A stretch of DNA of 8,635 nt, from contig JAUXFK010000119.1 of NCBI GenBank assembly GCA_030623035.1, positions 1-8,635 on the forward strand, read 5' to 3'. The position numbers were made by a program, and so were the translations under genes. The DNA comes from Deltaproteobacteria bacterium (GTDB taxonomy: Bacteria; Desulfobacterota; UBA8473). How positions within the stretch are numbered: the stretch's first letter is position 1; every line of letters begins with the position of its first letter. This document shows, in pieces, positions 1 through 6,047 of this stretch. The notes under the pieces are model-generated. The model was not told the origin of the DNA, ran no database searches, and saw nothing but the letters and a program-made list of their open reading frames with translations.

Positions 1-338
1 CACCCTATGATCATGCTGATATTATTTGCGGCCAGGGTACTGCTACCGTTGAATTTGCAGAGCAATGCCCCGGGCTGGAGATTAGGTTCATGTAACCGTG
101 GTGAACAGGAGGCCACAACTATTCGATTTAAATTGTGCTCTTTTATATCATCCTGAATCAACTGCTGGCCCTGCTCTGAACAGATGTATTGATTGTCTTT
201 TGAAATGACAACATTCGCCAGATCTCCTGCAAAGCCGGCAACATCATTACAGTCAACAGAACCTGCTATGTTAAACCCGCAGTGGCAGATATATACTCCG
301 ATCCTCAATTCTTCCTCTGAACTATAAATCTCAGTCAT
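1..338 (-). CDS. hdrA: HdrA-like N-terminal fragment (heterodisulfide reductase subunit A), broken
   Basis: The frame starts at ATG 338-336 and stays open to the left edge. Residues 12-29 read RIGVYICHCGFNIAGSVD and residues 72-85 RIVVASCSPRLHEP, with YICSEQGQQLI between them. This is the N-terminal signature of HdrA, the FAD/iron-sulfur subunit of heterodisulfide reductases that takes part in flavin-based electron bifurcation in the cytoplasm. Conserved cysteines at residues 18, 20, 53 and 78 fit the family. The match ends sharply at HEP (codon 84-86); the usual continuation (TFR, then a GLNPYLFEMANIRE-like stretch) is missing. The remaining codons to the edge are antisense to the dehydratase fragment and look non-native. 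Full HdrA is several hundred residues, so FAD-binding and ferredoxin domains are absent here. The start is supported by GGAG 8 bases upstream and by a promoter at 376-404. HdrA identity is secure; that the gene is broken in the living genome is not. Confidence 0.75.
   Translation of the reverse strand, partial: MTEIYSSEEELRIGVYICHCGFNIAGSVDCNDVAGFAGDLANVVISKDNQYICSEQGQQLIQDDIKEHNLNRIVVASCSPRLHEPNLQPGALLCKFNGSSTLAANNISMIIG
3..95 (+). pseudogene. Fragment of a threonine dehydratase-type PLP enzyme
   Basis: The + strand frame open from the left edge reads PYDHADIICGQGTATVEF followed by AEQCPGLEI, and a stop comes at 93-95. In threonine/serine dehydratases and serine racemases (fold-type-II PLP enzymes), a stretch of the form PY(D)-x-P-x-(V/I)-IAGQGT-x-x-x-E precedes the glycine-rich loop that holds the cofactor phosphate. 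Here the match covers about 27 codons and stops at I (81-83). The expected continuation toward VPVGGGGL is absent; two more codons (R-F-M) and a stop follow, and these are the reverse complement of hdrA-like sequence. The family match is seen directly, and the interpretation as a severed gene is inference. The 5' part of the gene lies outside the window. It could be a real rearrangement scar or a chimeric join in the assembly. Confidence 0.68.
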
Positions 339-375
339 CTAACATACTCCTAAATATATTGAAAAAAACCCATTA

Positions 376-404
376 AGTATAGAACAAATAAGAGTAAAAT
401 GCAA
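376..404 (-). promoter_or_regulatory. Sigma70-type promoter of the hdrA-like gene
   Basis: On the minus strand, TTGCAT (404-399) is followed by a 17-base spacer and TATACT (381-376), a near-consensus -35/-10 pair. Transcription would begin near 369-370 and give a leader of about 30 bases that carries AGGAGT before the ATG at 338. The promoter lies between the operon terminator and the hdrA-like gene, so this gene looks independently transcribed. Confidence 0.7.
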
Positions 405-430
405 GGGATAATGGTTGTTTTTTGTGCAAG

Positions 431-473
431 TAAAAAAATAGGGCAAGCTAGAAATATCTAATTTGCCCTATTA
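431..473 (-). terminator. Factor-independent terminator of the thrS-to-tRNA-Pro operon
   Basis: Perfect 10-bp inverted repeat: AATAGGGCAA at 437-446 and TTGCCCTATT at 463-472, with a 16-base loop that can add a few inner pairs. Read on the minus strand the stem runs into a T-rich tract (438-432 are all A on the + strand). It lies 10 bases past the encoded CCA of the tRNA, which fits the end of the minus-strand transcript. There is no T tract on the other side, so it should act in one direction only. Confidence 0.8.
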
Positions 474-483
474 TTGAATTTTA

Positions 484-560
484 TGGTCGGGACGACTGGA
501 TTTGAACCAGCGACCCCCTGAACCCCATTCAGGTGCGCTACCAGGCTGCGCCACGTCCCG
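484..560 (-). tRNA. tRNA-Pro (anticodon GGG), CCA encoded
   Basis: The minus strand folds into a complete 77-base cloverleaf. The acceptor stem is CGGGACG/CGTCCCG, the D arm GCGC/GCGC, the anticodon stem CCTGA/TCAGG with loop ATGGGGT, the variable loop has 5 bases, and the T arm is GCTGG-TTCAAAT-CCAGT. The discriminator base is A and CCA is encoded at 486-484. The anticodon at 526-524 is GGG, with G at position 37 as usual for proline tRNAs; it reads CCC and CCU. The gene begins 16 bases after the MerR-type gene stop codon and is followed by the terminator, so it is probably processed from the 3' end of the translation operon transcript. Confidence 0.97.
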
Positions 561-576
561 TAATCGCTATAGGTAT

Positions 577-960
577 TTACTCTAGAATTCCCTTTATTGT
601 CTCTAATTCATCTTTGATAGCCGTTAAGATTCCTTTGTATTCTTCCTTAGAGAGGGGTACTTGGGATGTTCTCTCATCTTTATGGCTGGGTTCTTTGAGT
701 TTTCTTTTTGCCCCGGCGATGGTAAATTGCTCTTCATAAAGCAACTTTTTAATCTCTAAGATCAAATCCAGGTCTTTTTTCCTATACAGTCTCTGTTTGG
801 ACCTTGTACGAAAAGGCTTTATAATATCAAATTCAGTCTCCCAATATCTCAATACATAAGGTTCTACCCCTGTAATCTCGCTCACCTCCCCGATCTTATA
901 GTATAACTTTTCGGGGATGGGGAAACTCAATTGATTTATTGCCCTCACTTTGGTTCTCAT
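577..960 (-). CDS. Small MerR-family transcriptional regulator
   Basis: This is a 127-residue protein with an N-terminal MerR-type winged helix-turn-helix: YKIGEVSEITGVEPYVLRYW at residues 21-40 is the HTH, and RSKQRLYRKKDLDLILEIKK (53-72) is the wing and following helix. The C-terminal part (about 75-127) is short and charged, with no cysteine cluster or effector-binding domain, so it is not a metal or oxidative-stress sensor of the classical type. Start choice: an ATG at 993-991 would add 11 residues but has no Shine-Dalgarno sequence, while ATG 960-958 is preceded by TGAGGA with 6 bases between. I therefore use 960. It lies 80 bases after ihfA and 16 before tRNA-Pro. A small MerR gene behind pheT-ihfA is common in deltaproteobacterial genomes; its targets are unknown to me. 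Confidence 0.88.
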   Translation of the reverse strand: MRTKVRAINQLSFPIPEKLYYKIGEVSEITGVEPYVLRYWETEFDIIKPFRTRSKQRLYRKKDLDLILEIKKLLYEEQFTIAGAKRKLKEPSHKDERTSQVPLSKEEYKGILTAIKDELETIKGILE

Positions 961-1040
961 TCTAATCCTCAGTTTTAAAGAGTTCAATTCCATCAGGTCA
1001 ATGGATTATGAAATCCAGAGAACAGAGGGTGAGGATGATC

Positions 1041-1316
1041 TCAGCTGTTTAATGCCCTCTTTAATACCTGACTTGGTTTAAATGTAAGGACTCTCCTGGC
1101 GGTGATCTCTATCTCTTCTCCAGTTTGTGGATTTCTGCCTCTTCGGGCCCTTTTTTTCCTAACAGAGAAGTTTCCAAACCCAGATATCTTCACCGTTTCG
1201 CCTTCCTCTAATGTCTTTTTAACGATGTCAAGAACCATCTCTACAATTTCAGCAGACTCTTTTTGGGATATCCCAACCTTTCCATAGACACTTTCAACAA
1301 TATCTGCTTTCGTCAT
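1041..1316 (-). CDS. ihfA: Integration host factor subunit alpha
   Basis: This is a 91-residue DNA-bending protein of the HU/IHF family, which works in the nucleoid and normally pairs with IHF-beta. Visible signatures are GFGNF at residues 46-50, the basic arm RRGRNPQTGE at 58-67 carrying the DNA-intercalating proline (P63), and ITARRVLTFKPSQVLK at 71-86. The ITARR/FKPSQ pattern favours IHF-alpha over HU, and the position directly behind pheT is the classical himA/ihfA place in proteobacteria. The start ATG 1316-1314 follows GAGGAGG with good spacing; a TTG 15 bases upstream in frame is itself part of that Shine-Dalgarno region and was rejected. The gap to pheT is 19 bases, so the two are probably cotranscribed. 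Confidence 0.93.
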   Translation of the reverse strand: MTKADIVESVYGKVGISQKESAEIVEMVLDIVKKTLEEGETVKISGFGNFSVRKKRARRGRNPQTGEEIEITARRVLTFKPSQVLKRALNS

Positions 1317-1335
1317 GCCATCCCTCCTCAACTAT

Positions 1336-3744
1336 TTATTCCCTTATCCCGGCTCCTACTTTATCTACAAGGACAGAGATTAACCTTTCATGGAGCGCAT
1401 TTACCTCTTTATCTGTAAGGGTTCGTTCATAAGACTGGTACTTAATTCTATAAGCGAGACTCTTCTTCCCAAAGGGGATCGGTTCACCTTTATATACATC
1501 AAAAACCTGGATGTCTTCAATAAGGTTGTTGTTAAGCCCAATTATAGCATCATATATATCTTTGGACTGGACATTGTCATCTATGATTAATGCAATATCC
1601 CTGATGATTGGTGGATATTTTGATAGGGGACTGATCCTTTTATGACTGAGTGCATGTTTGAGGAGCAGATCGAAATCAATCTCAAAAATATAAGCAGCCT
1701 TCGAGAGGCCAAAGCCTTCTAAAACCTCAGAACGAACCTCTCCCAAAAAACCGATATCATTATTTTCAATCGTAATTATGGAAGATTTGCCGGGGTATAA
1801 ATACGGTATGTCGAAAGCAGAAAGAAAATTATAATCCCTGATATTTAACCCCTTAAACAGGTTCTCCAAACTTCCTTTTAGGTCAAAAAAATCAATCTCG
1901 TCTCCTGGTAAGTTCCATGATTCTCCATATCTTAAGCCTGTTGCCAGGCCCGATAGCATCTTTTTTTCTCTTGGAAGCTTCTCTTCTTTTTTTAAATAAA
2001 AGACAGTACCTACTTCAAATAGCTTTAAATTTAAATTGTTATTAAAAACATTGGTTTGCATCGTTTTGAAAATCCCCGGAATCAAGGTGGTTCTCAGTAT
2101 TGATTGATCTTCTCTCAGGGGGTTCTTTATATTAATATACTTCTTATATTTATGGTCGGAAGAAACATTTAAAATAGCAATCGAAGCAGGAGAGATAAAG
2201 CTATAGTTTACAACCTCATAATAACCCATTAGCGAAAAGATGTCTTTAACATTTTTTTCTAAGACCTGGGCTGACCCCATCTTGGTAGAGGCAACTCTTG
2301 CCATGGGTGTAGTACTCGGAATCTTATCATAACCATTCAATCTTGCTACTTCTTCAATCAAATCAATCTCTCTGTCTAAATCCGTCCTGAAAGAAGGGAC
2401 CCCAACACTCATTTTCCCCCCATTAAAACCCCTGACATCCAATTCAATACTATTAAGGTATCTTTTTATCTCATCTTTTTTTAGGGAAGTCCCCAAAACC
2501 TTATTCGTTTTCTTTATTCCCAAAGGGATCTCTTTATTGGGGACTGGGAAAGGATATATGTCTATTGCCCCTTTCACTGCATTCCCTCCGCATAGATGCA
2601 CGATCAATTGGGTTGCCCTATTTGAGGCTCTAATTGCCCCTTCTGGGTCTATGCCCCTTTCAAACCTGTATGAAGACTCTGTCTGCAACCCCATTTCTTT
2701 TGAGGTCTTTCTAATGTTTGTTGGATTAAAATAAGCACTTTCAATAAGGATATTTGAGGAGTCTTCTTTAACCTCTGAGTTCAAACCACCCATTATCCCA
2801 GCAATAGCAATTGGCTTTTCTCCATCACATATCATCAGTGTATCACTGGATAGGGTTCTTTTCATACCGTCCAGTGAAGTAAAAATTTCGTTATCATTTG
2901 CTCGTTTAACAACCACCCTTCTTTCGCTTAAGAGATCAAAATCGAATGCATGAAGGGGTTGGCCAAACTCCATTAAGACGAAGTTGGTAATATCTACTAT
3001 ATTACAAATTGGGCGAATACCAACGGATTCCAGCATCCTTCTCATCCAGAAAGGGGATGGTCCTATGGCTGTACCGCTGATCAATCTGGCAGAGTATCTG
3101 GGGCATAATTCAATATCCTGTACTTCAACTGATGTCAGATCATCGATCCTTTCATCTCCCTCTTTGAATTCTATTTTTGGTATTTTTAGGGTTTTACCTG
3201 TAATGGCTGCTATTTCTCTAGCGATTCCAATAATACTCATACAATCTGGACGGTTCGGAGTGACATTCAGTTCAAATATATGATCGTTGAGGTTAAGGGC
3301 AGAAACAATATCCATACCCAGCTCAAGATCGTCATCTAATATCATTATACCATTGGAGTCCTCCCCAATTTCCAACTCTTCTTCAGAGCACATCATGCCT
3401 TCAGAGGGCTCTCCCCTGATCTTTGTCTTTTTTATCTTCATCCCATTGGCCAGCAAAGCACCATCCATGGCTAAAGCCACTTTGTCTCCAACCCTCATGT
3501 TTTTTGCGCCACACACGATTGAATAAAAGCACTCACCAGTGGTCACCTGACACAAGGAGAGTTTGTCGGCATTTGGATGGTTCTTTATAGAGGATATCTT
3601 GCCTACCACGATGTTGTTTAAGTTCTTTTCTGTCTTAATTATGCATTCCACCTCCAGACCAGCCATAGTAAGGGCATCTCCTAACTCATCTGGAGAAAGG
3701 TTAATGTCTACATACTCTTTTAACCAGTTTAAGCTCGCTTTCAT
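1336..3744 (-). CDS. pheT: Phenylalanine--tRNA ligase beta subunit
   Basis: This is an 802-residue beta subunit of the cytoplasmic alpha2-beta2 PheRS, which charges tRNA-Phe. Domain order is complete: an N-terminal segment, an EMAP-like tRNA-binding OB domain (about 39-150, with NIVVGKI and HPNADKLSLCQV), the B3/B4 editing domain (about 215-385, with FGQPLHAFDFD at 260-270), the B5 domain (about 405-475, with DLIEEVARLNGYDKIP), a catalytic-like core (about 480-690) and a C-terminal ferredoxin-fold anticodon-binding domain (about 705-800, with LSKYPPIIRDIALII). Length is normal for the long bacterial form. The ATG at 3744-3742 is preceded by GGAG with 7 bases between. It starts 16 bases after pheS, consistent with cotranscription and matched production of the two subunits. 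No truncation or frameshift is seen. Confidence 0.97.
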   Translation of the reverse strand: MKASLNWLKEYVDINLSPDELGDALTMAGLEVECIIKTEKNLNNIVVGKISSIKNHPNADKLSLCQVTTGECFYSIVCGAKNMRVGDKVALAMDGALLANGMKIKKTKIRGEPSEGMMCSEEELEIGEDSNGIMILDDDLELGMDIVSALNLNDHIFELNVTPNRPDCMSIIGIAREIAAITGKTLKIPKIEFKEGDERIDDLTSVEVQDIELCPRYSARLISGTAIGPSPFWMRRMLESVGIRPICNIVDITNFVLMEFGQPLHAFDFDLLSERRVVVKRANDNEIFTSLDGMKRTLSSDTLMICDGEKPIAIAGIMGGLNSEVKEDSSNILIESAYFNPTNIRKTSKEMGLQTESSYRFERGIDPEGAIRASNRATQLIVHLCGGNAVKGAIDIYPFPVPNKEIPLGIKKTNKVLGTSLKKDEIKRYLNSIELDVRGFNGGKMSVGVPSFRTDLDREIDLIEEVARLNGYDKIPSTTPMARVASTKMGSAQVLEKNVKDIFSLMGYYEVVNYSFISPASIAILNVSSDHKYKKYINIKNPLREDQSILRTTLIPGIFKTMQTNVFNNNLNLKLFEVGTVFYLKKEEKLPREKKMLSGLATGLRYGESWNLPGDEIDFFDLKGSLENLFKGLNIRDYNFLSAFDIPYLYPGKSSIITIENNDIGFLGEVRSEVLEGFGLSKAAYIFEIDFDLLLKHALSHKRISPLSKYPPIIRDIALIIDDNVQSKDIYDAIIGLNNNLIEDIQVFDVYKGEPIPFGKKSLAYRIKYQSYERTLTDKEVNALHERLISVLVDKVGAGIRE

Positions 3745-3760
3745 TTAATACTCCGATGAA

Positions 3761-4777
3761 TCAAAACTGCCCCAAAAATCTCATATCATTTTCAAAAAAC
3801 AACCGGATATCATTGATTCCATACTTTAGCATTGCAATTCTTTCAATTCCCATACCAAAGGCAAAACCCGTTATCTCATCCGGGTCATATCCAACAACCT
3901 TGAAGACCTCTGGATCAACCATACCAGAACCCAGGATCTCTAACCATCCGGAAGAAGAACATAACCGGCATCCTTGCCCCTGGCATATAACACACTGTAT
4001 ATCCACTTCAGCGCTCGGTTCGGTAAAAGGAAAAAAGCTGGGTCTAAATCTCAGCCTTGTTTTATCACCGAACATCTGCTGGGCAAAGATGGTCAATACA
4101 CCTTTTAGATCGCCGAATGTAATGTCATTCCCAACCATTAATCCTTCGATCTGATGGAACATCGGTGTATGGGAAACATCAGAATCGCATCGAAAGGCTT
4201 TTCCTGGAGCAATAATCTGTATGGGAGGTCTCTGTTTTTCCATTACTCGGATTTGAACCGGTGAAGTGTGGGTTCGAAGGAGCACTTCATCGGATATGTA
4301 AAATGTATCATGCATATCCCTTGCTGGATGGTCTTTAGGGATGTTCAGTGCCTCAAAGTTATAATAGTCTGACTCAACCTCAGGACCTTCAATGATCTGA
4401 AAACCCAACCCCAAAAAGATATCAACAATTTCATTACAAGTCTCGGTAACTGGATGCTTCTTGCCAATTGATACCTTTCTTCCAGATAGGGTTATGTCCA
4501 GCCTTTCCTGTGCAAGTCTTTCCTGTTTTTGCCTTTCTTTTATACTCGCTAAAGACGCCCTTATCTTTTCTTCTAAAGAGGTTTTAATCTCATTGGCAAG
4601 CCTTCCAATCGCGGGTCTTTTATCAGGTGATATATCGCTAAGCCCTCTTAAAAGGAGTGTTATCTTACCCTTTCTCCCTAAGAATTCCGTTTTTATCTGT
4701 GCGATTTGACCTTCCTTGGTCGCGTCCTTTAATGCTTCTGATGCCTCATTAAATAATTTTGTAAGTTTATCTTTCAT
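3761..4777 (-). CDS. pheS: Phenylalanine--tRNA ligase alpha subunit
   Basis: This is a 338-residue class II synthetase subunit carrying the PheRS active site. An N-terminal coiled coil (about residues 1-90) contacts the tRNA. The catalytic domain shows GFQIIEGPEVESDYYNFEAL (125-144), the motif 2 region FRCDSDVSHTPMFHQIEGL (195-213) and the motif 3 stretch GFAFGMGIERIAMLKYG (304-320). A C-x2-C-x4-C-x2-C cluster (C262, C265, C270, C273) sits just before GWLEILG; such a zinc-ribbon-like insert occurs in many bacterial PheS proteins. The start ATG 4777-4775 matches the usual N-terminus but has no clear Shine-Dalgarno sequence in the AT-rich bases before it, so translation may be weak or controlled. 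The 137-base gap to rplT is the largest in the operon. Confidence 0.96.
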   Translation of the reverse strand: MKDKLTKLFNEASEALKDATKEGQIAQIKTEFLGRKGKITLLLRGLSDISPDKRPAIGRLANEIKTSLEEKIRASLASIKERQKQERLAQERLDITLSGRKVSIGKKHPVTETCNEIVDIFLGLGFQIIEGPEVESDYYNFEALNIPKDHPARDMHDTFYISDEVLLRTHTSPVQIRVMEKQRPPIQIIAPGKAFRCDSDVSHTPMFHQIEGLMVGNDITFGDLKGVLTIFAQQMFGDKTRLRFRPSFFPFTEPSAEVDIQCVICQGQGCRLCSSSGWLEILGSGMVDPEVFKVVGYDPDEITGFAFGMGIERIAMLKYGINDIRLFFENDMRFLGQF

Positions 4778-4915
4778 ATAAAATTATTAAAAATCAGTTG
4801 GTTAGCCACTGTCTCAAAGTTCTGTCAGGATTAATATAATACGGCCTTACTGTCCAATCCTTACATAGAAAGCTTCAATCTGGGTTTATTAAGAATCTTA
4901 TTATAGGTTGTAATT
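4778..4915 (-). other. pheS leader / rplT-pheS intergenic region
   Basis: These 138 bases separate the translation-factor half of the operon from pheST. On the transcript, CAGTGG (4811-4806) can pair with CC (4801-4800) and ACTG (4798-4795) around a small loop with one bulged A, followed by five T residues (4793-4789): a weak terminator-like hairpin close to the pheS start. I found no ATG-started leader peptide with Phe codons like E. coli pheM, and no convincing -35/-10 pair. The length of the gap and the missing pheS ribosome binding site suggest regulation, but nothing here proves it. Confidence 0.3.
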
Positions 4916-5281
4916 TCAAAGAGTGGTCTTATGGGTCTCCTTGGCAAGATGAACAATTTTAGAAAACCCTTTGGGATCAGATACGGCTAACTCAGCAAGG
5001 ATTTTTCTGTCAATGATGACATTTGCTTTATTTAAACCATGGATTAACTTACTGTATGAAATTCCTTCTAACCTTGCAGCAGCATTTATCCTGGTAATCC
5101 AAAGTTTTCTGAAGTCCCTCTTTTTGGCTCTTCTATCTCTATATGCATAATTCAGTGCCCTATCAACAGCTTCAGTAGCGGTTCTATACAGTTTACTCCT
5201 CGCGCCTCTATACCCCTTCGCAAGCTTTAGTATCTTCTTTCTTCTTTTTCTTTTCTTATTTCCTCTTGTTACCCTTGGCAT
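4916..5281 (-). CDS. rplT: 50S ribosomal protein L20 (bL20)
   Basis: This is a 121-residue, very basic protein that binds 23S rRNA early in 50S assembly. It opens with MPRVTRGNKKRKRRKKILKL and continues AKGYRGARSKLYRTATEAVD, with RDFRKLWITRINAAAR at 55-70, all hallmarks of bL20. Length is close to the usual 117-120, with a short extra C-terminal tail. The start ATG 5281-5279 follows TGAGG with 6-7 bases between; an in-frame TTG at 5293 is part of that Shine-Dalgarno region and was rejected. It lies 23 bases after rpmI. In E. coli L20 represses translation of this operon through mRNA structures; I did not find an equivalent operator here. Confidence 0.97.
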   Translation of the reverse strand: MPRVTRGNKKRKRRKKILKLAKGYRGARSKLYRTATEAVDRALNYAYRDRRAKKRDFRKLWITRINAAARLEGISYSKLIHGLNKANVIIDRKILAELAVSDPKGFSKIVHLAKETHKTTL

Positions 5282-5304
5282 TTTAAACCTCAATCAGTAT
5301 TTGA

Positions 5305-5502
5305 CTAAGCATATGGCAAAAGTCTTCTTATGTTATTTGTATCCACCTTATCCAGATATCCTATCTGTCTAAGGTTCCTTTTGCGTTTAGTAGATTTCTT
5401 TGTTAATATATGGTTGCCATAAGCTTTGCATCTCTTTACTTTTCCTTTTGCTGTTAGCTTAAAGCGTTTGGCAGCTCCTTTATTGGTCCTTAACTTAGGC
5501 AT
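5305..5502 (-). CDS. rpmI: 50S ribosomal protein L35 (bL35)
   Basis: This is a 65-residue basic ribosomal protein. The start MPKLRTNKGAAKRFKLTAKG and the end NIRRLLPYA are diagnostic for bL35, and length is normal. The ATG at 5502-5500 is preceded by AAGGAG with 7 bases between. An upstream in-frame start at 5532 would add ten residues not found in the family, so I reject it. The gene sits 30 bases after infC and 23 before rplT, the conserved infC-rpmI-rplT order. Confidence 0.96.
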   Translation of the reverse strand: MPKLRTNKGAAKRFKLTAKGKVKRCKAYGNHILTKKSTKRKRNLRQIGYLDKVDTNNIRRLLPYA

Positions 5503-5532
5503 TATGTAACTCCTTAAGATCACTGATAACAT

Positions 5533-6039
5533 CTATGTTTTTGGGGCAATGACCATGGCCATATTTCTTCCCTCAAGTTTTGGTTTTTGCTCAATTGTAC
5601 CAATCTCTTCCACCTCTTCGGCGATTCTATTGAGTATTTGCATACCCTTATCTGAATGTGTAATTTCCCTGCCCCTGAAAATTATATGGATCTTTGCCTT
5701 ATTACCATCCGCAAGAAACTTTTTTATATGGCGAAGCTTATACTGGAAGTCATGCTCTCCTGTTTTTGGCCTCATCTTCACTTCTTTTACCTGAATGGTA
5801 GTTTGGCTTTTCCTGGCTTCGTGGGCCTTCTTGCTTTGTTGATACTTGAACTTTCCATAATCCATTATCCTGCATACAGGGGGTGACGAATTTGGCGCTA
5901 CTTCGACTAAGTCAAGCCCTTCTGCTTCTGCAGCTTTTAAGGCTTCATTTAAGGGAATTATGCCCAGCTGTTTGCCTTCTGGGTCTATAACCCTCACCTC
6001 TGGAGACCGGATACTTTTATTTACGAAAACTTTTTTAAT
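5533..6039 (-). CDS. infC: Translation initiation factor IF-3, probable AUU start
   Basis: This is a 168-residue IF3, which binds the 30S subunit, prevents premature 50S joining and checks the start codon and initiator tRNA. The N domain (about 1-75) contains VFVNKSIRSPEVRVIDPEGK and the IF3 signature RIMDYGKFKYQQSKK (57-71). The C domain (about 80-168) contains KEVKMRPKTGEHDF and HIIFRGREITHSDKG. Start choice: an ATG at 6066-6064 overlaps thrS by 19 bases and has no Shine-Dalgarno sequence. A strong GGGAGGTGA lies inside that reading frame at 6056-6048, and the only plausible codon at a workable distance after it is ATT (6039-6037), 8 bases on and followed by AAA. E. coli infC also starts with AUU-AAA, the basis of its autoregulation. 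The Shine-Dalgarno contains the thrS stop codon, suggesting translational coupling. Identity is secure; the start is inferred. Confidence 0.92.
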   Translation of the reverse strand: MKKVFVNKSIRSPEVRVIDPEGKQLGIIPLNEALKAAEAEGLDLVEVAPNSSPPVCRIMDYGKFKYQQSKKAHEARKSQTTIQVKEVKMRPKTGEHDFQYKLRHIKKFLADGNKAKIHIIFRGREITHSDKGMQILNRIAEEVEEIGTIEQKPKLEGRNMAMVIAPKT

Positions 6040-6047
6040 TTTTCTAT

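Noticed and set aside
961..1040. Possible promoter TTGACC...TTAAAA before the MerR-type gene, and a GGATT/AATCC mini-hairpin
   Set aside because: The -10 match is poor and the stem has only 5 bp. Read-through from ihfA explains expression equally well.
2984..3526. Long + strand frames opposite pheT (also opposite pheS, infC and thrS)
   Set aside because: They lie fully antisense to conserved genes and have no ribosome binding sites or family matches. They are shadows of the real coding strand.
4820..4870. TTGGAC and TATATT on the minus strand as a pheS promoter
   Set aside because: The spacing is only 13 bases, and no other hexamer pair in the gap has proper spacing.
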